A program made the translations under genes and the position numbers. The notes under the pieces were generated by a model. It was given only the letters and a program-made list of their open reading frames with translations. It did no database searches and was not told the origin of the DNA. Shown in pieces: positions 8,444 through 16,487 of a stretch of DNA of 64,000 nucleotides. The DNA lies in NCBI RefSeq assembly GCF_947495315.1, contig NZ_CANLYD010000002.1, forward strand, positions 124,001-188,000. Reading direction: 5' to 3'. Each line of letters begins with the position of its first letter. The stretch's first letter is position 1. The DNA comes from an uncultured Aquimarina sp. Lineage in GTDB: Bacteria; Bacteroidota; Bacteroidia; Flavobacteriales; Flavobacteriaceae.

Positions 8444-9427
8444 ATGTCTTCAAAGCTTTATTTTAGAAAGAAACATACAAATCTGCATACGGTTGGTTTT
8501 TACAACTTAGAAAACCTTTTTGATACCAAAGATGATCCCAACACCCTGGATGATGATTTTTTACCTGATTCAGAAAAACGATGGAACAAAAAAAGGTATG
8601 AAAAGAAACTATTTAAGCTGGGAACTGTCATTTCTAATATTGGATTTGCTAAAACGGGTAAAGCTCCTGTTATTTTGGGCGTAGCTGAAGTAGAAAATAA
8701 GGCTGTTTTAGAAGATCTTATCAAAACGAAGCACTTGGTAAACAAAAACTATGGAGTTGTCCACCACGAGTCTCCAGATGAACGAGGAATTGATGTAGGG
8801 CTTTTATATCAAAAAGAAAACTTCACTGTTATAAATTCAGAAAGTGTTCAGGTGCTAGTTGATAACGAATATGGTGAAAGAGATTTTACTCGTGACATTC
8901 TATGGGTAACTGGAAAATTACACAATGAAGAGATTCACATTTTAGTTAATCACTGGCCTTCTCGTAGAGACGGAGCAGAGTCAACTTCGTATAAACGTAT
9001 TGCAGCAGCTGATAAAAATCGAGAAGTCATAGATCAGATTATGGGAAAAGATCCCGAAGCAAAAATCATTGTAATGGGTGATTTTAATGATGATCCTGCT
9101 AGTGAAAGTGTACAAAAACATCTGGTACTACACGATTTTTATAATCCTATGGAAAGACTACACACTCGTTATCGAGGAACACTTAACTATAAAAGTCAAT
9201 GGAATTTATTCGACCAGATTATTTTTAGCAACAATTTTCATAAATATCAGGAAGGTTCTCATAGTTTTTCTGAGGCTAATATTTTTGATGATAGTTTTTT
9301 AAAAATCTACAAAGGTAGATACAAAGGAAATCCTTTTAGAACCTACGCAGGAAGAAAATATATAGGAGGATATAGCGATCATTTTCCTGTGTATGTACTA
9401 CTAAAATGTGATGTGCAAAAAGCTTAG
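8444..9427 (+). CDS. Endonuclease/exonuclease/phosphatase (EEP) family protein, no signal peptide
   Basis: A 327-residue EEP (DNase I-like) fold enzyme. Motifs in order: 'YNLENLFDTKDDP' (asparagine region), 'LGVAEVENK' (metal-binding glutamate), 'RGIDVGLLY', 'VNHWPSRR' (catalytic histidine), 'MGDFNDDP' (Asp/Asn), and 'GGYSDHFPVY' (final Asp-His). All catalytic positions are present. Unlike its paralogue at 16488 it has no signal peptide: the start 'MSSKLYFRKKHTNLHTVGFYN' leads directly into the domain. Substrates could be nucleic acid or phosphoesters. A decayed copy of its 3' end lies at 10507-10603. Confidence 0.9.
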   Translation: MSSKLYFRKKHTNLHTVGFYNLENLFDTKDDPNTLDDDFLPDSEKRWNKKRYEKKLFKLGTVISNIGFAKTGKAPVILGVAEVENKAVLEDLIKTKHLVNKNYGVVHHESPDERGIDVGLLYQKENFTVINSESVQVLVDNEYGERDFTRDILWVTGKLHNEEIHILVNHWPSRRDGAESTSYKRIAAADKNREVIDQIMGKDPEAKIIVMGDFNDDPASESVQKHLVLHDFYNPMERLHTRYRGTLNYKSQWNLFDQIIFSNNFHKYQEGSHSFSEANIFDDSFLKIYKGRYKGNPFRTYAGRKYIGGYSDHFPVYVLLKCDVQKA

Positions 9428-9949
9428 ATATTTTGTTCCCCAAGAGGGTGAATATCGTTACATTAAGAAAAAATACATCTTCTATATCACGCGGAGACCG
9501 AAGTGTCGTTGAAAACAAAGGCTTGATGGGTCTTCGATGAAACTCCCATACACCTTGCCAAAAAATGAATGCAGTCCACACAAAAACTCAACCTAACCCT
9601 ATTATAGGAACTCTATAATAACTATTTTCTATTCTAAACACAGGTATTTAACTCAACACATAAGGGTAAATCACCCAAATATTGTCCAGAAATGTTGAAA
9701 TTCAAACTTTTCGGACATTGCTTTTCCTTTCTCAATCTAGTTTTGTACTGTAAAAATTTAGAACCTCACAATGCATGTAAAAAATCAATACGACAAGATC
9801 ATCTCTTAGACTAGAAACAAAACGGCGCCAACAATACAAGTTTCTATGTTGATTGATTATAAGTGTATATAGGTATCTAAAAAAACAGATTATTACCTAT
9901 GGTCTGTATAAAAATGAATAGGATTAATTATTCTTAAAACTAAATTAAA
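9428..9949. other. Intergenic region upstream of lipoprotein 1, related to 10604-11044
   Basis: No gene is seen in these 522 bases. A short perfect hairpin ATTATAG/CTATAAT lies at 9601-9619. An imperfect inverted repeat with TGTCC and GGACA arms lies near 9683-9718. Near 9811-9831 is a motif, 'tagaaacaaaacggcgccaa', that recurs upstream of lipoprotein 2 with small changes. The last 25 bases before the ATG also resemble those before lipoprotein 2 (attattcttaaaa). The strand is clearly C-rich: by hand count 42 C against 18 G in 9541-9720. Confidence 0.6.
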
Positions 9950-10444
9950 ATGAAAAGATTATTTTATGTACTACCGATTATTGGACTCTTACTATTCGCA
10001 TCCTGTAATCAAGATGAATCTGATGAAATTATTGATGAGTATCAAGAATTAGATGAAAGCCAAATCGAAATAACAGAAATCACCGAAGGTAAAAATCTTG
10101 TTTGGGCGATTCCTCCTGGGTTGTATGGACCTATCAATACAGCACCACTAACAAATGTGAAATATACGTATCACCCAACTCAGACACAGTTGAATGCTAT
10201 ACCAGCTTCATTGAGAGGGTATCGAATCCATTTTGAAGTGGACAATCCATTCATAGCTGGCACTGCTTGGCAACACGAAGCAAGTTTTGACATTACTTCG
10301 AATTCAGTAACCGTAAAATTTCCTACGAAATACAATGCTAGTACAACTAGATGGAGAATTCGTTACGAAATATATAATAAAAATACATTTACTAGCTACT
10401 CTAGACTAAAAGTAGTGAATGTGAATTTTGTTATTCCAGGATAA
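9950..10444 (+). CDS. Small lipoprotein 1 of a duplicated module, function unknown
   Basis: A 164-residue protein with a lipoprotein signal peptide: MKRLFYVLPIIGLLLFASC, lipobox ending at C19. The mature start is very acidic (NQDESDEIIDEYQELDESQ), a pattern seen in surface-exported Bacteroidota lipoproteins. The rest looks like a small beta domain ('RGYRIHFEVDNPF', 'WRIRYEIYNKNTF'), and I do not recognise it. Its leader is nearly the same as that of the lipoprotein at 11045, but the mature domains differ. It ends at a clear terminator. Confidence 0.8.
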   Translation: MKRLFYVLPIIGLLLFASCNQDESDEIIDEYQELDESQIEITEITEGKNLVWAIPPGLYGPINTAPLTNVKYTYHPTQTQLNAIPASLRGYRIHFEVDNPFIAGTAWQHEASFDITSNSVTVKFPTKYNASTTRWRIRYEIYNKNTFTSYSRLKVVNVNFVIPG

Positions 10445-10451
10445 ATTAGAT

Positions 10452-10486
10452 AAAAAGAGGCCGTCTTAATTGGCGGTCTCCTTTTT
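10452..10486 (+). terminator. Rho-independent terminator after lipoprotein 1
   Basis: Stem GAGGCCGTC / GGCGGTCTC (nine pairs including G-U wobbles) with loop ttaatt, preceded by five A and followed by CTTTTT. Confidence 0.75.
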
Positions 10487-10506
10487 ATTATACCAACCTA
10501 AGTTAG

Positions 10507-10603
10507 CGTCTAAAGAAAGCCGTTTAGCACTTATACCTGAAGAAAATATAAAGGAGGATATAGCGACCACTTTCCGGTATATGTCTATCTAAAAAACAAT
10601 TAA
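10507..10603 (+). pseudogene. Fossil 3' end of an EEP-family gene
   Basis: Reading codons up to the TAA at 10601-10603 gives RKYKGGYSDHFPVYVYLKNN then stop. This is the C-terminal signature of the two intact EEP genes (GGYSDHFPVY at the ends of 8444-9427 and 16488-17543). Upstream in the same frame 'PFSTYT' aligns with 'PFRTYA' of the first gene. A TGA at 10538-10540 replaces the glycine codon GGA. Before about 10507 the similarity is lost. No start codon or remaining domain exists, so this is a remnant left by duplication of the EEP tail together with the following lipoprotein unit. Confidence 0.75.
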
Positions 10604-11044
10604 GTCCCTCACTTTTTACACAAATACGCGCTTACCATAGAAAAAATCCAATAAATAGCTTTTTTCTATAAAGGGGTTCCACTATAGAAACGTGGGGTAT
10701 ACAACCCTTTTTACTTTGATAACAAACCCTTAAGAAAACATTAACACTCTGTTTGTCAGGTTTTTATTTTGCGGAAAATTCCGCAAAATTATTTTCCTCT
10801 TTTGCAGACTGTAACCCCTATCCTACTTTTGATTCAGAATTTATAAGGATACTCTTATAGTTCTAATTTCACTCGTATGATAAGATTGATTATAAAGATC
10901 AACCATCTATTGGATTAGAAACAAAACTGGCGCCAAAAGTAGTTTCTTCATGTATAATCTAACTATACTACACCGTGAAAATCAGGATACATTAGTGTCC
11001 GAAAACTAAACATATCAATTTAATTATTCTTAAAAACCAAACAA
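10604..11044. other. Intergenic region upstream of lipoprotein 2 with two strong inverted repeats
   Basis: No gene is seen. A perfect inverted repeat with arms ATAGAAAAAA/TTTTTTCTAT spans 10637-10669. A perfect 24-base palindrome-like repeat, ATTTTGCGGAA-AA-TTCCGCAAAAT, spans 10766-10789 and could be a hairpin or an operator. The motif 'tagaaacaaaactggcgcca' at 10916-10935 matches the one upstream of lipoprotein 1. The final stretch 'attattcttaaaaaccaaac' before the ATG is also shared. The region appears to be a diverged duplicate of 9428-9949. Confidence 0.6.
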
Positions 11045-11767
11045 ATGAAAAAGTCATTTTATGTATTACCAATTCTCGGTTTATTATTTTTTACTTCCTG
11101 TGATAAGGATGAATCTAATGAGATAGCAGAAGAAGCTATTGTAGAATCAATAGATTTAGAAAAAGATTTATATGATTTTCATAAAGACATTATGATAACC
11201 TCTGATGGAGGAAGTGAAGCTATTATGCGTGTTTATTCGAACTCTGAAGCTGCAGTAGCTAGCTATACTAGTGAGCACTTTAAACTCGTAGAAACTTTTA
11301 AAAATGAAACCTTAAGCGAAGGCTTAATTCGTCAAAATATCAAAGATGACAGTGATGTTTCTTTAGAACAAGAAGAAAAAGAAATGACTGAGTTTGATAC
11401 TAAAGAGAATGCCGGAGCAGGTATCGCTTTTAAAATGGTGTCGGTTACTAAAAGAAATCCTAATGCAAATTATAGTGTAAGTTTTTATCACCCAGAAAAT
11501 ATTGCAAAAAGCTGGTCATACTGGACACATTACAGTGGAATTGGTCAAACGATAGCTACTATAGATAGACATTCTGCTTTAAGAAGAGTGTATTTTGGAT
11601 TAAAGCGTAAAGCTTACAGTACAAGCGGATGGGCAATTCATGTTTCTGAATGGAGGTTTCTAGCAAATGGAAATAGCTATTCTCTTACGGCAAATACCAA
11701 CTACCAATTCCGTTTTAGAGTAAAATCAAAAAGAAGCTCAGCATATACTGTGAATTTCAGTAACTAA
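11045..11767 (+). CDS. Lipoprotein 2 of a duplicated module, function unknown
   Basis: A 240-residue lipoprotein with signal peptide MKKSFYVLPILGLLFFTSC (lipobox C19) and acidic mature start DKDESNEIAEEA, closely resembling lipoprotein 1. The remaining sequence is different: a helical acidic segment to about residue 125, then a beta-rich C-terminal domain ('YSVSFYHPENIAKSWSYWTHYSGIGQTIATI...'), reminiscent of small carbohydrate-binding or lectin-like folds, though I cannot assign a family. No cysteine-rich pattern is present. It ends at a bidirectional terminator shared with the convergent DUF5689 gene. Confidence 0.8.
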   Translation: MKKSFYVLPILGLLFFTSCDKDESNEIAEEAIVESIDLEKDLYDFHKDIMITSDGGSEAIMRVYSNSEAAVASYTSEHFKLVETFKNETLSEGLIRQNIKDDSDVSLEQEEKEMTEFDTKENAGAGIAFKMVSVTKRNPNANYSVSFYHPENIAKSWSYWTHYSGIGQTIATIDRHSALRRVYFGLKRKAYSTSGWAIHVSEWRFLANGNSYSLTANTNYQFRFRVKSKRSSAYTVNFSN

Positions 11768-11782
11768 TAGAGGCTATTCATA

Positions 11783-11818
11783 AAAAACTCCCTAAAGAAA
11801 ATTCTTCAGGGAGTTTTA
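11783..11818. terminator. Bidirectional terminator between lipoprotein 2 and the DUF5689 gene
   Basis: Hairpin with arms AAAACTCCCT (11784-11793) and AGGGAGTTTT (11808-11817), extended by AGAA/TTCT inside. A and T runs on both flanks allow function on either strand. Confidence 0.8.
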
Positions 11819-11845
11819 CTATTCTGTTTAATATCTCAGAAACTC

Positions 11846-13324
11846 TTAATTTCCTGAAATCGAAATATTATCTATATGATATCTTGTAGTTGGTCCTGGA
11901 TCTGCTCCTGCATAACGGAATGCTATTCTTACAGCGCCATCAATACAAGAAATATTTACTGGCCCAACTGGCTCAAAACTTCCAAATCCACTTGGATTTC
12001 CATTAGGAATACTTGCATCTAACTGACTCCACTCTGTCGTCGTTACATCACCGGTAAAATTATTAGTGATAAAAGCAGTTAGAATATTACCATTATCAAA
12101 GTTAGCTTGAATATCAAAAGATAATTCTTCTTCTGAAGAAGCTGTTAAATCAATTTCTGGTGTTACTAACCAAACCTCGAATGGACTTTCTCCTGAGTTA
12201 AATCCAGAAATCTGAGCGTATTGATTACCACTGAAACTTCCAACAAAATAATCAAGGCTTCCTCCTGTGGTATTAACATTTAACCATCCAGAGTTTTCCA
12301 GATCACTAATGCTTAATCCTGTAAAATCTTCTTCAAAAATTACATTCGATCCTCCACTAGTTCCATCACATTCTAATACACTAGGGTCACAACGATTCTC
12401 ATTATCAAATATCAACCCGGTAACATCATTTAGTACTAAGTTAAAAGTGTCTCCAAAAAAGTTTTTAGCTAAAACTCCTTCAAAACTTCCTTGTTGAGCA
12501 GGTAAGGGTAGTGATTTAAAATCGGCAAACGTACTCGTACTTAATACAGCAATAGCACCACTATCACAACTTTCTAAGTTTCTTTCTCCATCAAACTCAT
12601 CTTCGCGTTCCCCGGCAAAAGTAAGAGGGTTTTCTCCTAAAACATCGTTTCTATTAAATTGTAGGTTATTAATCTTAACATATAAATTAGTTAGATCATC
12701 AGAAAAATCCTCAATTGTAATTTCTAAAGGAGTAATGTCTGCAACCTCTGCTGATCTTATGATGATCTCCTCCTGAGAAAAAGAAGGTATTTGATCTACT
12801 TCATCGCCAGAAAGTACTCCTAAAGTAAGAACACCATTTTCTATTCCCATTGACAAACCATCTAGTTTAATAAATACCTTGCGACCAAACTCATAACTTG
12901 TAAATAATGGGTTCACATCAATTGGTAATCGTAAACCTCTAGTAGGATTTTCTGGTTTATCTTGTAATATTAATTCTTCAAAAAAGTTACCTGCTTTATC
13001 TGTAGAAATTACATAACCCGACATAAACATTGGGTTGTCAATATCCTCATTCTCAAACGTAAACTTAGTTTGTAATCTCACCGCTTCGATTGCCTCTACA
13101 TCAAAGTCACTGTCAAAATCCAAACCGGCATCATCTACTGCATCTACAAACTCTTGAAACCACTGATTGTAAGCACTTAACAATGTAATTGGCGTGCTCC
13201 CATTTAGATCTGGCTCCTCGATAACCAATGCAGGAGTTTTAAAATCATCGTCTTGTACACATGCAGTAAACGTAACCGCCAAAACCAAAACGCTTATCAG
13301 TTTCTTTAAATTAATTGAATTCAT
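11846..13324 (-). CDS. DUF5689 domain lipoprotein with C-terminal choice-of-anchor J-like domain
   Basis: A 492-residue lipoprotein. The leader MNSINLKKLISVLVLAVTFTAC ends at a lipobox cysteine, and the mature start is VQDDDFKTPALVIEEPDLNG. The first half fits DUF5689 ('GYVISTDKAGNFFEELILQD', 'LGVLSGDEVDQIP'), an OB-like domain found in Bacteroidota lipoproteins paired with TonB receptors. From about residue 330 an adhesin-like 'choice-of-anchor J' beta-sandwich follows ('FEEDFTGLSISDLENSGWLNVN', 'WLVTPEIDLTASSEEELSFDI', 'RIAFRYAGADPGPTTRYHIDNISI'). An upstream in-frame ATG at 13354 overlaps the receptor stop codon, so translational coupling is possible, but ATG 13324 gives the proper leader. 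Confidence 0.85.
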   Translation of the reverse strand: MNSINLKKLISVLVLAVTFTACVQDDDFKTPALVIEEPDLNGSTPITLLSAYNQWFQEFVDAVDDAGLDFDSDFDVEAIEAVRLQTKFTFENEDIDNPMFMSGYVISTDKAGNFFEELILQDKPENPTRGLRLPIDVNPLFTSYEFGRKVFIKLDGLSMGIENGVLTLGVLSGDEVDQIPSFSQEEIIIRSAEVADITPLEITIEDFSDDLTNLYVKINNLQFNRNDVLGENPLTFAGEREDEFDGERNLESCDSGAIAVLSTSTFADFKSLPLPAQQGSFEGVLAKNFFGDTFNLVLNDVTGLIFDNENRCDPSVLECDGTSGGSNVIFEEDFTGLSISDLENSGWLNVNTTGGSLDYFVGSFSGNQYAQISGFNSGESPFEVWLVTPEIDLTASSEEELSFDIQANFDNGNILTAFITNNFTGDVTTTEWSQLDASIPNGNPSGFGSFEPVGPVNISCIDGAVRIAFRYAGADPGPTTRYHIDNISISGN

Positions 13325-13353
13325 TTTATAATATTTTTTTGTTGTGTTCATCA

Positions 13354-16300
13354 TTAAAATCTTACATATACATTAAGGTAGTACGAAGTACCAAATCCAT
13401 AGAAATACCTTGGGCCAAAAACAGGAGTTTCTCTCTGTGATTCTTCTAGAGCTAGTCTATAATTAGCATTTCTAGCTTGTTCAAATCCACCAGTTCTATA
13501 TTGCTTATCAAAAACATTGTTGATTGTTGCAAAAAAGCCAATGTAATAATCTTTTACTCTCCAGGATTTACCACCTACTACATTTACTAATACATAATCA
13601 TCAAACTGCTCTTGTCTTAATAATTCTCTGGCAATATTTTCATCGTAATCATTAAATGGTAACCCATCTGTATCCTGATTAAAGTTTGAGGATCTTGCAA
13701 AGGGACTTACATCAATGTAAGCATTAGAGAAATAATTGGCCGTAGTACCAAACCACCAGAAGTTAGGATCTCTATATTCGAAACCTAATTGTGCAGCATT
13801 CTGTGGACCTCCTGCTATACGATAATCTTTTAACGTTGATTTACCTAAATACCTTGTGCCTCTGAAATCGTTGTTTTCACCTAATCCATCTCCTAAAAAG
13901 TCACTACTTGTACTTGCAATAAATAAATCAGGATCATTAGCGTACGTAAACTGACCGATAGCTGCCGCACCTTTTATTTTTATTGTAGGAGTTATTTGAT
14001 ACTCAATACCTAGTTCTGCTCCTATATGTTGTTTGTCAACTCCTGTAAGAATTTCCTGAACAAATCCAACATCGGATCCCGAAATTGCCTGTGTAAAGAA
14101 GAAAGATAATTCCGTAGCATCTTCTATTTTGGTATAATATCCGGTTAATCTGGCTTTTAGTTTTGGAGTTCTTAGAATATAACTGGCATCTACAGATTGA
14201 ACTTTTTCGCTTTCTTGTTCTGAAGATCCAATTCTTACGTTATCTAGATTGCCTGCTAATACTTCAGATTCTTCAAAAGCTCTTTCTGCTCTAATAAGCT
14301 GATCGATTGTTCTATTATTTTGTCTGGCATTCGCAAAAGAATTACGAATTGTTGGAGCCTTCGTAAAATACGTTCCGTGAACATCTATTAAGTTACGCCC
14401 ATTAATTTTATAGGTAAATCCTCCTTTAGCTCCATAATTAGTAAATTCTAATTTATCACTTTTACCGAATGATCCTAGATTTCCTTCTCCAGGAAAATAT
14501 CCGTTTTCGAACAAACCTGTTCTTTGATAGGTAGTTTGAGAAACATTCGCTCCTACAAAGAAATCTACTCGACTGTATTTAAACTGAGCCTGAGCAAATC
14601 CGCTTATTACATCTGAATCAATATCGTAATTATAATCATAACGATCACCAACTCCTACAACTCTGTTACGGTTTCTTAAATCACTTTGAGCTCTATCCGC
14701 CAGTTCTTCTGCAGTCAATCTGTCCTCTTCTTCTACATCATTATCTTGTTGTGAACCAAATAGGTCTACATCTAAAAATCCTCTTCCACCTAATAGATCT
14801 GTTACCTCTGCAAAGTTTTCGCTTTTTAAGGTTCTATAGTTTATGGCTCCATTTACGGTAATATTATCTGATACCTGACTGTTCAAGATTGAATTAAAAC
14901 TCCATTGCGTATCATCAATTCTATCTTCATATAAAATATAAGTAGAATTGATACCATTTTGAGCATTTAATTGATTCGTTTGTATTAATTGATTCCAGTT
15001 TAATTGTCCGTCTCTTATAAACGCTTGTTGTGCTAAAAATGCGTTTTGATAATCAAGAGGTGTAGGATTAGGATCATCCAAGAAAGAACTAGGTAAAAAG
15101 CTTGGATGTATTGGATTTGTATCTCTACTAGCTCCACCACCTCTATACGATTCCTGTCCATTAAAATTCACCAATTCAGTTCCGCCATTATCTATACGGC
15201 TGTTTCCTATTTTCCCTGTTTGATACCCTACATTTGTATTTAAAGTAGTTTTATCTGTAATATTCCAGTAATGGTTTAACATAAAAACAGGTTCTTCAAC
15301 CTCACGAACTCTGGAGTTTTTCTTTTCTCCGTCAAAATAACCCCAATTAGGATTATATTGTCTTCCCTTTAAGTTAAAAGCTTCTTCGGTTATCGCAGTA
15401 GATCTTCCTCTTCTGTTTGGGGTATAAAAACTAGTTACATTTATACTATGTTTATCATTAATCTTTTTTTCAACCGAAGCAAAAATCGAATTAGCGTCAT
15501 ATAAAGTTCCATCGATATAGCCTTCTTCTCCGAATCTACGTGCTAATGAAATTGTATAAGCCCAACCATTACTCATTAAACCAGAACTATAACTAGCCAT
15601 TGCTCTACCTGTATAACTTCTGTTAGACGCAGCATAGGATATTCTTCCACCCTGACGGTATTGAGAAGCTCTCATAATGATATTAGTAGCTCCTGATAAA
15701 TCTCCAAATGTGTAATCATTTGCAGAAATCCCCATTGAGAACTCTTGGTTACGTTGTACATCGTTCAATCCTCCCCAATTACTCCACTGAGGTCTCCCAT
15801 CATTAAGTTTGTTCATTTCGATACCATTGATCAGTACTTTTGAATTTTCGTTACCAAGACCTCTTGGACGAAAAAAGGTAGCACTAAAGTCAAATGCAGC
15901 TGCACTAAGAAATACATCTCTTGATGCCTGTAGTAACCCCGAAACATTAGAAGAAGCATCATCATCACCTTCATCTAATTCATTATCAGAAAGGCTAATA
16001 GTACCTATCTGAATTTGTTCCTGATTTACGTCATAGTTAAGATCTATAGTTTTTAGATCTAAAACACTTCCTTCATTAATAATAATCGGAAAACGTTTTG
16101 TAATATATCCATCTTTGGACATTACTGCTATTTGTTCTCCTAAAGGTAGCTGTACGCCTCCAAAATCAAATTCTCCCAAAGCATTTGTCGTCGCAGAAAC
16201 CATTGTTCCTTCGATAGTAATTAATACTTGTGTAAGATTTTCATTTGAAGATGCGTCAACAATTTTACCCTTTAATCCTGTTTGCTGAGCGTAAGATGTA

Positions 16301-16362
16301 GCAACAGAACTTAAAAAAATCATTAAAAAGAATAGATTCTTTTTGAGTTGTGACACTTTCAT
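13354..16362 (-). CDS. TonB-dependent outer-membrane receptor with carboxypeptidase-regulatory-like domain
   Basis: A 1002-residue receptor. Signal peptide MKVSQLKKNLFFLMIFLSSVATSYAQ; then a carboxypeptidase-regulatory-like beta domain ('GLKGKIVDASSNENLTQVLITIEG', residues about 28-110); a plug ('FDFSATFFRPRGLGNENSKVLINGIEMN'); and a 22-strand-type barrel with long aromatic strands ending in 'YYLNVYVRF', with the expected terminal F. Such receptors import large or scarce substrates using TonB energy. It forms an operon with the DUF5689 lipoprotein and is divergent from a secreted EEP enzyme. Together these suggest binding, cutting and uptake of a phosphate-bearing or nucleic-acid substrate; that role is inference. 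Confidence 0.9.
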   Translation of the reverse strand: MKVSQLKKNLFFLMIFLSSVATSYAQQTGLKGKIVDASSNENLTQVLITIEGTMVSATTNALGEFDFGGVQLPLGEQIAVMSKDGYITKRFPIIINEGSVLDLKTIDLNYDVNQEQIQIGTISLSDNELDEGDDDASSNVSGLLQASRDVFLSAAAFDFSATFFRPRGLGNENSKVLINGIEMNKLNDGRPQWSNWGGLNDVQRNQEFSMGISANDYTFGDLSGATNIIMRASQYRQGGRISYAASNRSYTGRAMASYSSGLMSNGWAYTISLARRFGEEGYIDGTLYDANSIFASVEKKINDKHSINVTSFYTPNRRGRSTAITEEAFNLKGRQYNPNWGYFDGEKKNSRVREVEEPVFMLNHYWNITDKTTLNTNVGYQTGKIGNSRIDNGGTELVNFNGQESYRGGGASRDTNPIHPSFLPSSFLDDPNPTPLDYQNAFLAQQAFIRDGQLNWNQLIQTNQLNAQNGINSTYILYEDRIDDTQWSFNSILNSQVSDNITVNGAINYRTLKSENFAEVTDLLGGRGFLDVDLFGSQQDNDVEEEDRLTAEELADRAQSDLRNRNRVVGVGDRYDYNYDIDSDVISGFAQAQFKYSRVDFFVGANVSQTTYQRTGLFENGYFPGEGNLGSFGKSDKLEFTNYGAKGGFTYKINGRNLIDVHGTYFTKAPTIRNSFANARQNNRTIDQLIRAERAFEESEVLAGNLDNVRIGSSEQESEKVQSVDASYILRTPKLKARLTGYYTKIEDATELSFFFTQAISGSDVGFVQEILTGVDKQHIGAELGIEYQITPTIKIKGAAAIGQFTYANDPDLFIASTSSDFLGDGLGENNDFRGTRYLGKSTLKDYRIAGGPQNAAQLGFEYRDPNFWWFGTTANYFSNAYIDVSPFARSSNFNQDTDGLPFNDYDENIARELLRQEQFDDYVLVNVVGGKSWRVKDYYIGFFATINNVFDKQYRTGGFEQARNANYRLALEESQRETPVFGPRYFYGFGTSYYLNVYVRF

Positions 16363-16402
16363 TAATTGTTGTTTTAGTTAAATATTTAACATTTCTGCGG
16401 CG

Positions 16403-16410
16403 CAAAAGTA
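16403..16410 (-). promoter_or_regulatory. -7 box for the TonB receptor operon
   Basis: Minus-strand TACTTTTG matches TAnnTTTG, 40 bases before the receptor ATG. The -33 position shows no clear TTTG, which could mean activator dependence. Confidence 0.45.
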
Positions 16411-16487
16411 CATTTTTTAAATAGAAAAGCTAATTTTGGCCCAAAGTTTGGAATACAATTTACAATAAGTTAATAATCAATTATATA

